NCBI GenBank assembly: GCA_949358305.1
Contig: OX442319.1
Location: forward strand, 8,122,001-8,186,000
Reading direction: 5' to 3'
DNA: 64,000 nucleotides
From: Strigamia acuminata
Lineage: Eukaryota > Arthropoda > Chilopoda > Geophilomorpha > Linotaeniidae
The notes under the pieces: model-generated
The model's database searches: none
Seen by the model: the letters and a program-made list of their open reading frames with translations, nothing else
Told to the model about the DNA's origin: nothing
Translations under genes and position numbers: made by a program
In this document: positions 23,301 through 33,142 of the stretch, in pieces
How positions within the stretch are numbered: the stretch's first letter is position 1
How the letters are laid out: each line of letters opens with the position of its first letter

Positions 23301-26300
23301 CCCATTGCAAATGGCGATTATTTTGTTGTCCTGATCAAACACATCACAATCATAGGTACGTAGAATGAATGATAAGTGAGGCCCAAAATTGAATTTTAGG
23401 CCCAAAACCATAATTTATGGGCATAATAATGGAATTTTATGCAGAAATTTGCACATTTAAGCTCCCAAATTAAATTTTTAGGCCCAAAATTACTAACTGT
23501 CAGTAGTTGGCTGAAATAGTGTAGTGATAAGGGAAAAGTGCAGCCCGCAAAAACTTAATTTATCATTTTTCCCTTACACTAATTTTATACCGTATAGTGT
23601 TTAACTGTAAGGGAAAAATGCATCCCGCAAACTCTCTATTTACTAATTTGTACGATAAACATAAACGAAGTTTAGTCCAAAAATTACTACTCAACGAAAA
23701 TGTCCTCTCTGCATATGTTGATGTTGGTTTTATTGTATACTATAAAGTGCTTCAGTGCTTCATAAAGATACTTAAGACTATTTCGTTCTTTGGCGTGTTT
23801 TAAACCAGCCTCAATTCTTTTACGTCATTGCCGGACTCACTCGGCGAGATACCGGGAATTTCCCGACTTATCCAGATTTCCCGGTACTAAATTTGTTCCC
23901 AGTGCAGCCCTGGTTCACATTACTTAACAGATAAATCCGATAAATGCTCTTATTTATTCAAATTCATTTATTTTTAATTTTTATTTCAGTTTATTAGCGA
24001 CGACATCGAAACCAACTCCATGTTCAAAGAAGATCGAGTCTGCCAAGAACTCATCATGGAAGCGCTCAAATACCACCTCTTACCCGAGAGACGTTCCTCT
24101 TTACAAAGTCCCAGAACCAGACCGAGAAAATCCACGGTGGGAGTTATGTACGCAGTCGGAGGAATGGACGCTAATAAAGGTTGCAAACTGCCACAAAACA
24201 TACATTTATTCATTTATCTCTTTTTTATTATTGTTTTAAAGGTGCAACCAGCATCGAACGATACGATTTGCGCACGAACGCGTGGAACCAGGTGGGAAAC
24301 ATGAACGGCCGAAGACTTCAATTCAGTGTGGCCGTGCTCGACAACAAATTGTACGTTGTAGGAGGTCGTGACGGCCTGAAGACACTCAACACCGTAGAGT
24401 GCTACGACCCCAAAACAAAAACATGGACAATCATGCCGCCAATGTCTACTCACAGACATGGTTTGGGTGCGTTTAATCAACGTCCCATATGGTTCAAAAA
24501 TGTATTTCACAATACAGGGTGTCCTAAAAGTCTGGTTCCCTCCATATATTTCCTGAGCAATTGCATCTAGGCCAACTTTGATGAAGCGATCAAATAAGTT
24601 GGGTGAGAGCAATCCAATGACGTCATCAAATTTGACTTTGAAGGTCATTTTCAAGGTCATTCACTTGCTAACTTTTAAACCGTTTAAGATACAGCAAAAT
24701 TTCTAATTACAATTACCGCACTCGGCGCTTATTCAGGGCTGGCGCCAATTTCTGAAATAGTCGCTGACCGCCCGGCACTTAAACGGGACCGGCGATTAAA
24801 TGAACCCCGGCTATTATACGAGGCGCTACAATATATGCTTTTTCAAAAAACCAAGCAGACTAGGTAGCCTATAGCTAAATACGGATGACGAATCTAATAC
24901 AGTCGAAACTCTTTATAACGAATCCCGGTATAACGAATTATCGATATCACAAATACCGGTACTGTACCTAAAAATGGCCGGTTTGGTTGGCTGGCCATAG
25001 AACACCATGTTAGAAAATTTTGAGAGAAACAAATTCTCGTTATGACGAATCAATTTTTCGGGTGCCTTGCGATTCGTTATAAAGAGTTTCGACTGTAGTG
25101 TCATCAAATTTTATGCCAGACATGCAACAATGCATTTTCATTCGCTAACCATATGGGTCTGGCCCTTAAATTTGTTTTTATTTCTTATTCATTATCCTCA
25201 AAAATCCTTTTTGCAGGTGTGGGGATTTTGGAAGGACCTCTTTACGCAGTGGGCGGCCATGACGGTTGGAGTTACCTCAACACAGTCGAACGGTGGGACC
25301 CACAAGCCAGACAGTGGAGCTACGTGGCACCGATGACTACGCAAAGAAGCACGGCGGGTGTGAGCGTGCTCAACAACAAATTGTACGCTGTTGGTGGACG
25401 AGACGGAAGTTGTTGTCTTCGAACAGTCGAATGTTTCGACCCCCACACCAATAAATGGTCCATGTGCGCACCGATGTCCAAGCGCAGAGGAGGAGTAGGT
25501 GTGGGTGTGGTCAATGGCTACTTGTATGCGCTCGGAGGCCACGATGCCCCCGCGTCTAATCCGAATGCAACGCGTTTCGATTGTGTCGAGAGGTAGAATG
25601 TTTTTAATTACTCCGTAATTGTTTAAATTTAAGTTTTGAATTTCAATTTGAATCAATTTTTTTTTTTAGATATGATCCACAAACAGATGCTTGGACAATA
25701 GTCGCACCAATGTGCGTTGGACGAGATGCAGTGGGCGTTTGTTTGCTGGGTGACCGTCTGTTTGCAGTGGGTGGTTACAATGGTTGCCAATGTCTTAATT
25801 TAGTCGAGGCTTATGACCCACAGAACAACGAATGGTCCAAAGTGAGTCGTTTTTGTTAAAATTGTTGTCAAATTTACCAAACCGCCCCGTTTAATAGCCC
25901 GAGTGTTTAATTTGTTTTGAGCCCCCCCCCCCCCCCGGCGCTTATTTGAAACCCGGCGCTTATTCGGACCCCGCGCATAAGCAAAAAATCACCGATCTTA
26001 CTGGGGCCCGGCGCTTATTCAGGACCGGCGCCAATTTGTGAAATCGCCGCTGATTGCCCGGCGCTTAAACGGGACCGGCGCCTAACTGAACCCTGGCTGC
26101 AATTCGAGGCGGGTAACTCAAATTTGTTACAAATTTATCTCAAATTTGTTACAAATTTATCTCAAATTTGTTACAAATTTATCTCAAATTTGTTACAAAT
26201 TTATCTCAAATTTGTTACAAATTTATCTCAAATTTGTTACAAATTTATCTCAAATTTGTTACAAATTTATCTCAAATTTGTTACAAATTTATCTCAAATT

Positions 26301-26771
26301 TGTTACAAATTTATCTCAAATTTGTTACAAATTTATCTCAAATTTGTTACAAATTTATCTCAAATTTGTTACAAATTTATCTCAAATTTGTTACAAATTT
26401 ATCTCAAATTTGTTACAAATTTATCTCAAATTTGTTACAAATTTATCTCAAATTTGTTACAAATTTATCTCAAATTTGTTACAAATTTATCTCAAATTTG
26501 TTACAAATTTATCTCAAATTTGTTACAAATTTATCTCAAATTTGTTACAAATTTATCCCAAATTCTTTACAAATTTATCTCAAATTTGTTACAAATTTAT
26601 CTCAAACTTCTTAATGGCCCCATCCTCAGATGGAGACATTGAACTAGTTGCTACTCTACTACCTTTAATTCATTAATTAATTAATTATTTAATAATCTAT
26701 TTGTTTCCTAGGCAAAATCAATGAATCTAAGTCGTGCAGGCGCCGCCATCGTTGTGATTAAAAATTCCTGA
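13096..26771 (+). CDS. KLHL5: Kelch-like BTB-BACK-Kelch protein, KLHL1/4/5 type
   Basis: Nine coding exons: 13096-13283, 13800-14149, 20446-20642, 22539-22751, 23990-24179, 24242-24466, 25217-25592, 25670-25841, 26712-26771. All have GT-AG introns and matching phases, giving 656 residues. The start is the first ATG after an in-frame TGA at 13054. Order: a Pro/Gln/Asn-rich N-tail; BTB domain ([20 protein letters not shown], continuing to [12 protein letters not shown]); BACK domain ([35 protein letters not shown]); six Kelch repeats with GG doublets ([49 protein letters not shown]). The linker [12 protein letters not shown] is a KLHL1/4/5 hallmark as I recall the family. Likely role: Cullin-3 substrate adaptor and/or actin-associated protein in the cytoplasm; the substrate is unknown. 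The introns carry many transposons. Confidence 0.93.
14150..15349 (+). other. KLHL5-like intron 2, first part
   Basis: Intronic sequence following the donor gtgagg. Moderately GC-rich near exon 2, then AT-rich, with a short CT run near 14805. No separate gene seen. Confidence 0.6.
15350..16020. repeat. Dispersed repeat with 32 bp AT-rich array, copy 2
   Basis: Starts near ccgcgtgattagtgcgtggg and ends near atgcgcgggtctccactaga. It encloses an array (about 15470-15985) of units around tttttaaatagaaaatttac plus taaaatttgaat, nearly perfect at 15750-15985. It lies in intron 2 of the KLHL5-like gene. Confidence 0.7.
16950..17430. repeat. Dispersed repeat with AT-rich array, copy 3
   Basis: Begins near aagggcctctaataaaagcc and atgcgtgattagtgcatggg, and ends near aatactgcgcgggtgcac. 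The inside is a decayed array of aaaatttagtgattttgaat-like units. It is the third member of the family at 11850 and 15350. It lies in intron 2 of the KLHL5-like gene. Confidence 0.6.
17431..18764 (+). other. KLHL5-like intron 2, middle part
   Basis: A GC-richer island at about 17690-17960 carries overlapping open frames on both strands (plus-strand 17473-18069, 198 codons), but with no family match or splice support. A short imperfect inverted repeat around ggatgtagc/gctacatcc lies at 18396-18450. Nothing else recognised. Confidence 0.4.
18765..19058. mobile_element. MITE with ATACGGTATTTTA ends
   Basis: The left end reads ATACGGTATTTTATTGAATA and continues agagccgc; the right end is its approximate reverse complement, ending cggtaaaatacggtat. 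Inside is a second short palindrome (agagccgcggctct). 294 bp, no coding capacity, in intron 2 of the KLHL5-like gene. Confidence 0.7.
19120..19350 (+). repeat. Dispersed repeat, uninterrupted copy
   Basis: The run taaatatttataatttttgc followed by tcaacgaaaatgtcctttct and catatgttgatgttggtttt matches 23090-23140 joined to 23640-23815. At the second site a MITE (23139-23640) is inserted; here the sequence is continuous, so this copy shows the pre-insertion state. Confidence 0.75.
20345..20374 (+). repeat. Poly(A) tract upstream of exon 3
   Basis: About 29 uninterrupted A residues in intron 2 of the KLHL5-like gene, 70 bp before exon 3; a shorter A run lies at 20145-20162. They could be tails of old retrocopies or simple slippage tracts; the neighbouring sequence does not identify a source gene. 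Confidence 0.6.
21290..21680 (+). repeat. Minisatellite, aaaaatgcattttcagg units
   Basis: About 18 imperfect units of roughly 20 bp built on ggaaaaaatgcattttcagg, in intron 3 of the KLHL5-like gene. Each unit contains the palindrome-like core aaatgcattt. A related core recurs in the array at 55830-56085. Confidence 0.75.
22818..23041. mobile_element. MITE, TACTGCCTC ends, GGCGCTTATT interior
   Basis: Ends TACTGCCTCAAATAAACGCC and, at the right, GGCGTCAATAGGAGGCAGTA, which are imperfect inverted repeats. The interior carries repeated ccggcgtttattcgggcccg and gccggcgcttaatcggggcc motifs. Relatives lie at 24715-24836 and 25877-26115, all in introns of the KLHL5-like gene. Confidence 0.7.
23139..23640. 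mobile_element. MITE with TTAGAGAGTTTGCGG ends, copy 1
   Basis: The left end TTAGAGAGTTTGCGG is mirrored by CGCAAACTCTCTA on the right. Subterminal gcattttttccttattttgc and its complement also match. It is inserted in an older dispersed repeat (compare 19120-19350) within intron 4 of the KLHL5-like gene. A second copy in opposite orientation is at 32701-33049; both contain ccaatcagaattgagaacac or its complement. Confidence 0.8.
24480..24665. repeat. Possible mariner remnant
   Basis: The sequence cagggtgtcctaaaagtctg at 24517 resembles the outer end of mariner-type elements as I remember them. No matching second end or transposase frame was found. It lies in intron 6 of the KLHL5-like gene. 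Confidence 0.3.
24715..24836. mobile_element. GGCGCTTATT-family MITE, short copy
   Basis: Reads accgcactcggcgcttattc to ctattatacgaggcgctac, with interior gggaccggcg motifs like 22818-23041. Intron 6 of the KLHL5-like gene. Confidence 0.55.
24900..25095. mobile_element. Tc1/mariner (pogo-like) MITE
   Basis: A 196 bp element with near-perfect terminal inverted repeats CAGTCGAAACTCTTTATAAC...GTTATAAAGAGTTTCGACTG, flanked by TA on both sides (24898-24899 and 25096-25097). TA target duplication with CAGT ends is typical of pogo-type mariner elements. Intron 6 of the KLHL5-like gene. Confidence 0.85.
25877..26115. mobile_element. GGCGCTTATT-family MITE, third copy
   Basis: Runs from ccgccccgtttaatagcccg to cgaggcggg, with repeated cggcgcttattcggacc-type units and a run of 16-17 C near 25921. 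Its right end touches the 22 bp minisatellite at 26118. Intron 8 of the KLHL5-like gene. Confidence 0.6.
26118..26606 (+). repeat. 22 bp minisatellite with palindromic unit
   Basis: About 22 almost identical copies of aaatttgttacaaatttatc+tc. Each unit holds the odd palindrome AAATTTGTTACAAATTT plus a 5 bp ATCTC spacer. Only the last two or three units have substitutions. Because 22 is not a multiple of three and the unit has no stop, all three forward frames stay open; the resulting 148-176 codon frames are not evidence of a gene. Intron 8 of the KLHL5-like gene. Confidence 0.95.
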
Positions 26772-27237
26772 CAAACTCTCATCAAGGGTTAAACAAATTC
26801 AAGGACCAGAAACGAGATCACAAACTTTTAATTTTATCACCAGGGTCCAACCAACACCCCGACAGCTCATTCTTATTAATGATCTCCGGCAAACGACTTT
26901 AACCCTGCAAAGATATTCTCTCGTTAATCTAATTAGAATAGAAACACAAGTCAATCAATCAATGAATCGGGCTTCTGGCAAACCCTGTTTTAAGTTGACA
27001 TTAACCCTTTATTGTCTCTCCGAGCCAAATCTTGTGTGTGCCTTTGCTTATGGCAGATTCCGTTGTTTTTTCAATTACGGTCATTGAATTCGTTTGTTTA
27101 TTTTATTTTTTCTACATCTTTACATTCTGCTGTGGTCGTGCAAACTATACATGTATATAAATGATGCCTCCCTTTTTTTCGACGGGGAAAATTATTTTGT
27201 ACTATTTTCAAATCCCTTTGTATTATGCTGCAATAAA
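26772..27237 (+). terminator. 3' UTR and poly(A) signal of the KLHL5-like gene
   Basis: AT-rich sequence after the TGA at 26769-26771, with an AATAAA at 27232-27237, the first good polyadenylation signal downstream. Confidence 0.65.
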
Positions 27238-27289
27238 GATATGCAAAGCAACTAAGCGGTTTGTTTGCTTCTTCTTCTATTCACGAGGA

Positions 27290-27735
27290 GGTTGAAATAC
27301 AAATCAAAGCTTAAAAATGTTGAAAATACAAATAAAGTAATTAAAACCTAAAAATGAGTTTAAAAACTCAAGTCAAGGCGTAAAAATGAGTTTAAAACAC
27401 AAATCAATGTGTAAAAATGAGTTTTAAACTGAAACCAATGTCAAAAAATGAGTTTTAAACTGAAACCAATGTCAAAAAATGTTTTTAAAACTCAAATTAA
27501 GGTCAATAATTGTTTTTAAAACTCAAATCAAGGCCTAAAAATAAGTTTAAAACTCAAATAAAGGTACAAAAATGTGTCTTACACACAAATGAAGGTGTAA
27601 AAATGTGTCTTACACACAAATGAAGGTGTAACAATGTGTCTTACACATAACTGAAGGTGTAAAAATGTGTCTTACACACAAATGAAGGTGTAAAAACGAG
27701 TTTTACACACAAATCAAGTCCTAGAAATGCGTTGA
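27290..27735 (+). repeat. Minisatellite, about 30 bp units
   Basis: Imperfect units based on aaaaatgagttttaaactca and aatcaaggtgt, changing along the array to aaaaatgtgtcttacacaca. It lies just after the KLHL5-like poly(A) signal. Confidence 0.75.
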
Positions 27736-27739
27736 AACT

Positions 27740-30700
27740 TGAAAATACAAATTTTTTGTAATTTTTTTATCATTAAAAATGTATTAGTAAATATTTGGTC
27801 CTATAGCCAGATATCAATTTCAATTTCTAATACATATTTTTTAAAGTTTATTGAGAAAAAGAAACATAATTACCCAAAATCAAGAGATAATCTTTCTCCG
27901 TCATCATTTATTAAATAGTTGCAATGGATTGTAACTCATTTTCAAGTTTGGTTTCAACCTGAGTTCTGTTTCCTCCATCTTTGATTGGCCACGACCATGA
28001 AAATAATTTTTTTTGTGAAAAATGAAACAATTTCTAAAAAATAAAAAATGAATAAGTAAATAAATAAAATCATCTCCATAACATTTCTATTATTTTATAT
28101 CCTAAACAAACACAAGCAAACTAAATTACACACTGCCTGGAATTGCTATGGGAGACAGGAAGTGGTTTCGGCGCGTCGTCGAATGGAGATAAATCTTGTA
28201 ATTCGCCTGGAATTTCGTCAGTGGACTTCTTGTCTTGGCATCGACGTACCTTTGTCTCGTTTTGCATATTGAAAGAGATATCTCAGGTGCATGCTCTGTG
28301 TTAGATCGTAAGACGAGTCTCACTTCCAACGAGTTGGTTACAAAGAAAGCGGAAGTTAAGTTGAGTTATGGGAAAAGATGGTTTCGATGTCAGGTTTTCT
28401 AGATTGCGAGTGGTATTCGAACAAGATTTTTACACTTCTTACCACATGTTGAAGTTGTATTTATTTTTAAAAAAATAGCCTTTAGGTTTTTAAATATTTA
28501 TTTTTTATTTTATTTTATTTTTTAATGTATTTTTTCAAGTCATGCGCAGAAATGTATTATTGTTGTTTACTCCGGTTTCTAACAGGGAATAATCGCGTGT
28601 TGTGGATGTGGATTAAAAGTTTCAAAATGTGATGCAGTGGAAGGAAATTGAGCTGACATTTCTTTAATCCATTTCTCACACTTGCTTCCAACACTTGTCA
28701 GTATTACGTATCTGTTATTACGTATCTGTTCAAAAGGTTTAAGGGATGGTCAGTCTCATCACATGTGATGAGTGCAATAAATTACACACACGTTGACTGG
28801 CTGGCAAAAGCAATTTATGACATAATTGCATGGAGTGTTGAACGAAGGCTGCTTGCCCTGTGATTTAGCTGAAACACAAGCTCAAACTCTTCATTTGCGA
28901 TCAGTAGACCAATGACTTATCGGTTGGTTAGGGAATGATTACCACACCTCCATTTTGATGGCTCAACTTTAACTGTGGTAGTAAATACCTGTAATGGGTT
29001 GAAAAATGGCAGTTAAATGACCGGTCATTAAAGAAAACGCCAGTTTTCACATAAATAACAAAAAAAATTGTTTTATAACAATAAAAATAAGGAATAACCA
29101 AAAAAGAAACATTTAATATTGAGCATCTATACACCTCCACCTTGTGGCAACAACCGGTTCCAATTTAAAAATGGCACCCACCATACAGCAATTACAGAAG
29201 GATTGATAAGATCGTGGTAGGGTGTTTCTGCTATCGGCGTAATCTTGACACTCGGCTTAAATTAATAGACCAGGTAATTTGATTCTTCGTTGGAGGTAAC
29301 CTGGTAAACAGAAAATCAAACATGTTTTACTGAATAAGCCTTAATGACACTAGTTGGTAACAATGCACCTGTATGGAATGCTCTTTCATGCTACACCAGA
29401 GTATTATTAAATAATTTAATTGTAATAACTTTACACAGTAATTCACAAAGTAATTTTAAATTCCAGTTATGAATATTTCCTTCTGCTATAAATATTTTTT
29501 CGTTGGAGGATCTTGCTGTATAAAATCCCACAAATCTTTTGTTTCCAGATAAATCTGCATACCATAACTCTAGAGAAAGATTAACGCTGATTTAGACATT
29601 TTTAGTCCTACCTGACATGGTACTGTGAATTTTATTGTAAACAACACTTCATTGTAACTATACATTTGAAAGGTGGACCAACAGCAAGGCGTCTTTACCT
29701 GCTTCGTTGGCAACGGCAAGACAGCTTGTTCGGCAGGTGTCGTTGTTCCTGACAAAGTAATGAAGAAACATGCTGCAGGTAGAAGCTTGGTACCTCGGTG
29801 CATTGAACGAGATGGCACCCGGTTCGATTTCATCTCATTGTAACCAAACATTAACATTATACATCAACAAACTTGTTCCTTGTTATTACCACCAGTTTTC
29901 TTTTTCATTTTAGTTGCAAAAACTTTTCCCTGTTTTGGGGTATTTCGCTCCTTGTCAATCCTGGGACTGTCCAACTATTTTTGATGAATGACAGAGATAG
30001 AGGGCGCAGTGTCCGTGCTGTCAATTAAATCTAGTTTATATGAGGCATTCTCATAAACCCCCACTGGGATGGAATAGCGGGACACTTTTTTTTGGATGAG
30101 TAAATAAACGATTTGGTAAAACTGGATTTATTTTATTATACCAGTCACCACTGCAATAAAAATATAATAAGGACTGACTTAATTAATTAAAGTATAATTC
30201 GACTCTTTTTAATTGATCATTTCTTCGGATGAATTTTCATCACTACTTTTTAAGGGCTTGTGGAAAATAGCACAGCCACTGATGGTTTGCTATTAGCTTT
30301 TCAAGGGTAACTAACTGTCTTAAGGTGCGACCATCTGGTTGAGAAGTTTGTCAGGTGAAGGATTACTTCACCCAATTTCTTTTAACTGTCAACTGTGAGT
30401 GAGAAATTGTTTCTTCCTTAATCTCTACAATCTTCAATAATAAAACTTAGTGATTTATAAAATGTGGAATAACAACAATTTAATTTAATTTATATTTATT
30501 GGAATATTTTAGTTTTTACTAAAATAAAAAATTGTTTATTCACTATATTTTTGTCCCTCGCCAGTCGCCACTAAACAAGATGAAAGGGTTAAATGAGACG
30601 GATATAATTGATACTTATCATCAACTTCAGATAGTTTTCTGTACCCAATAATCCTTTTAAGCTTAAATTGAGTGCTAAATTTAACTTTAACCTTTATTCA

Positions 30701-31200
30701 CCCAAAAGGGTCAATTTAAAAATAAAAAAAATTGGGGGGTTAAACTCCCCCCCTAAAAAAAGTATTTTTTCAACAGCGAAAAATCATTGTACGAGGTATT
30801 TCACTCTTGACCACTGGCTGCAACCGCTAAATTACTGTTTACATGGCGTCCTTTTGGCGGTTTCAATGGTCACGCGTCGTGCAATTGGTGTCGCGCGCCA
30901 CTGGACACAGCTCGCGCTTCCACTTCAGCTTCCCTCTTACCTGCCCTGGGGCTAGTTTAGGGTTGGGAACATTGGGTCAAGACACGCGACCCAACAAACA
31001 AACAAAATCATTAATTCACAGCTATGTGTTGGTCAATATACAGCAAATCAATGTAAACAAAACAAAAATACTAATTTGTCTCTTCCATTTGAAAATTCTC
31101 GTAAAATTTCGAATATATTTTTAAGAAAACAAAAGTTTCTCGAGTCTGTGATTGGCAGGGCGAGCAAGGGGGATGATTACACACACGGAGGGTCCGGGGG
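27740..31200. other. About 3.4 kb without a convincing gene
   Basis: AT-rich. The longest open frame, 29570-29857 on the minus strand (95 codons), has a donor-like gcaggtaaag inside but no family match. Minus-strand 28126-28329 and plus-strand 30668-31124 frames are equally unsupported. No repeat family shared with the rest of the window was noticed. Confidence 0.45.
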
Positions 31201-31212
31201 GTGGGGTGGACT

Positions 31213-31223
31213 TAAATAAAAAG
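31213..31223 (+). promoter_or_regulatory. TATA-like box of the bHLH gene
   Basis: taaataaaaag preceded by a G-rich stretch (gtccggggggtggggtggac), 66-76 bp before the ATG at 31289. The spacing allows transcription to start near 31245. Confidence 0.45.
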
Positions 31224-31288
31224 GGTCCGCGAAAGTGTAGACACGAGATTCGAGCGGAGAGCACCGAGTGGACGTGTATGTTCAAACG

Positions 31289-31609
31289 ATGGGAGTTGAT
31301 GCGGAATGCATGAGAGCAAATTTCGAGACTGGTTTAGACGAAACGACAAGTGTGGCCGGTGATGGACGTGAGTCGGGCAAAAGAGAGTGGAAGAAGGAGA
31401 AAAAGGATGTTGTGATGATACAGAAACGTCGACTTGCTGCGAATGCGCGCGAGAGACGGAGAATGAGCAGTTTGAATGTGGCGTTCGATCGGCTTCGTCA
31501 AGTGGTGCCTTCGTTGGGAAATGACCGGAAGATGTCGAAATACGAGACTTTGCAACTGGCGCAGAACTACATTTGTGCTTTAGTGGAACTTGTGCAAGAG
31601 AAACAGTGA
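31289..31609 (+). CDS. Atonal-family bHLH transcription factor
   Basis: A single-exon frame of 106 residues; the first in-frame ATG gives MGVDAEC. After an acidic/basic linker, residues 47-101 form a bHLH domain: basic region [17 protein letters not shown], helix 1 [13 protein letters not shown], a short loop GNDRKMSK, and helix 2 [18 protein letters not shown]. The [13 protein letters not shown] motif and the GND(R)xxSKYETLQ loop are characteristic of Atonal/ATOH1/ATOH7 factors, which bind E-boxes as heterodimers with E-proteins (Daughterless/TCF) to specify sensory neurons. The protein is short, with the bHLH at the very C-terminus, as in several insect atonal-group proteins. Exact orthology (ato, amos, cato, ATOH7) cannot be decided by eye. 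A TATA-like box lies upstream and AATAAA at 31699. Confidence 0.9.
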   Translation: MGVDAECMRANFETGLDETTSVAGDGRESGKREWKKEKKDVVMIQKRRLAANARERRRMSSLNVAFDRLRQVVPSLGNDRKMSKYETLQLAQNYICALVELVQEKQ

Positions 31610-31698
31610 GAAAACTAAACGTGTATTGTGTGAACTGCTCCAATGTAAAACGCGGTAAAGGTAGTTGTTGTGTCATTCTTTTAGTGTTTCTGGATATT

Positions 31699-31704
31699 AA
31701 TAAA
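31699..31704 (+). terminator. Poly(A) signal of the bHLH gene
   Basis: AATAAA 90 bp after the stop codon. Confidence 0.6.
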
Positions 31705-32307
31705 GCTGTGTAATTTTTTTTTAAAAGTTGTTTTGTTAATAAAATACATTTTTACGTTTTGGAAATTTAAGTGCTTATTGTTCTTTTTATAGCGGGGCGA
31801 AGTAATTTCTAAAACTGTCAATTTTGATTAATAATTTATTTCTTGTGAGCTAACTTTGATTTTTGATTTATTTCAGGTTTTAAAATTTGGAAATTGATTA
31901 AATTTTATGTTTTAAACTTTAAAGTTGTAATGAACCGGCTTTATAGAAGGGGTAAACGCGTTTTGAATTACGCGCCGGTTACGATTGAAGGGAGCCTGGC
32001 CGTAAGCGAGAGCCCATTTAGTGATAGCTTGCCTGAAAGGTGGCAGCAAACAACCCCCTCGCTCAATCGAATCACGAATTAATTGCACGGGTTTCTTGGA
32101 ATTATAAAATGGAAGAATAATGGTAAAGCGCACATCCACTGTCTAGCTGAGGTTACGTGTCCAAGACTGTCGTCAACAACTACAGATTTGTAGAAAGCGT
32201 ACCCTGCTAAACTTGACCGGGATCCCTAATGGCGAGATGGCTAAGCCGAGCAATCACGCACAAAAACACAATGGCCGAGTGGCTTAATTCTAGTCTTGAT
32301 TGCATTG

Positions 32308-32703
32308 TTAGGGGCCATCCATAAAGAACGTCACGCTAAAATCGGCTTTTTTTAGACCCCCCCTCCCCCCATGTCACACTACTGTCACGCTAAGCTTCAC
32401 CCCCTACCCTCTATGTCACAGTCACGGTTTATTATCATTAGGTCTTTGTGGTTTGCATAAGTTTAAATGTATCTAAATGTGTCTAAATTAATTATATTAC
32501 TTGGTGGACCATTATCAACGCTACTGTCTTCAACAGGAACATTCTGCAACCACCCACATGTCTTCAAGTTGTGCCTGAAAGATCTTTGCTTGTGACGTAA
32601 CATTTCCAAGAACCCCCCCTCCCCCTATGTCACAATTTGTCACGAGATTGGCTTACCCCTCCCCCCCCCTAAGTCCGTGACGTTCTTTATGGATGGCCCC
32701 TTA
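32308..32703. mobile_element. MITE with GGGGCCATCCATAAAGAACG ends
   Basis: Terminal inverted repeats of about 24 bp: left GGGGCCATCCATAAAGAACG+TCAC, right its exact complement. It is flanked by TTA at both ends (32308-32310 and 32701-32703). A three-base TTA target duplication is typical of PIF/Harbinger elements. The interior has C-runs (acccccccctcccccc) and a second inverted pair of the same type. No transposase frame. Confidence 0.85.
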
Positions 32704-33049
32704 GAGAGTTTGCGGGATGCATTTTTCCCTTACAGTTAAAGACTATACAGTATTATTATGCCTACAAAGTTTGGTTTTGGGCCTAAAATTCAATTTTGGG
32801 CTTCACTTATCATTCAATCTACGTACCCATGATTGTGATGTGTTTGATCGGGACAACAAAATAATCTCCATTTGCAATGGACTGAGCTAACAATATAGTG
32901 TTCTCAATTCTGATTGGCTGCGCTATATTTTAATTTAGTGTTGAAAACGATACACTAAAGATTTTTCCCTTACGGTATGACACTAAAATAGTGTATCGTG
33001 GAGCAAAATAAGGGAAAAATGCATCCCGCGGCGCAAACTCTCTAATATT
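32701..33049. mobile_element. MITE with TTAGAGAGTTTGCGG ends, copy 2
   Basis: The left end TTAGAGAGTTTGCGGGATGC and right end GCGCAAACTCTCTAA are inverted repeats. The interior is the reverse complement of much of the element at 23139-23640, including ctcaattctgattggctgcg. It is about 150 bp shorter than copy 1. It shares its TTA with the neighbouring MITE. Confidence 0.85.
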
Positions 33050-33142
33050 CTTAAAAAAAATAAATTAAAACCGCCAGACGTACGAGAAACTAATTTATTT
33101 TCAAAAATACCTTCTGAACGTTTTGAAAATGTCTAAATCCAC

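Noticed and set aside
26124-26676. Three overlapping long open frames with perfect peptide repeats
   Set aside because: They are created by a stop-free 22 bp DNA repeat read in three frames inside an intron; no independent coding evidence.
32272-32287. tRNA A-box-like sequence tggccgagtggctta
   Set aside because: The A box fits a Ser/Leu tRNA, but no B box or acceptor stem follows and a MITE starts 20 bp downstream; at most a tRNA-derived fragment.
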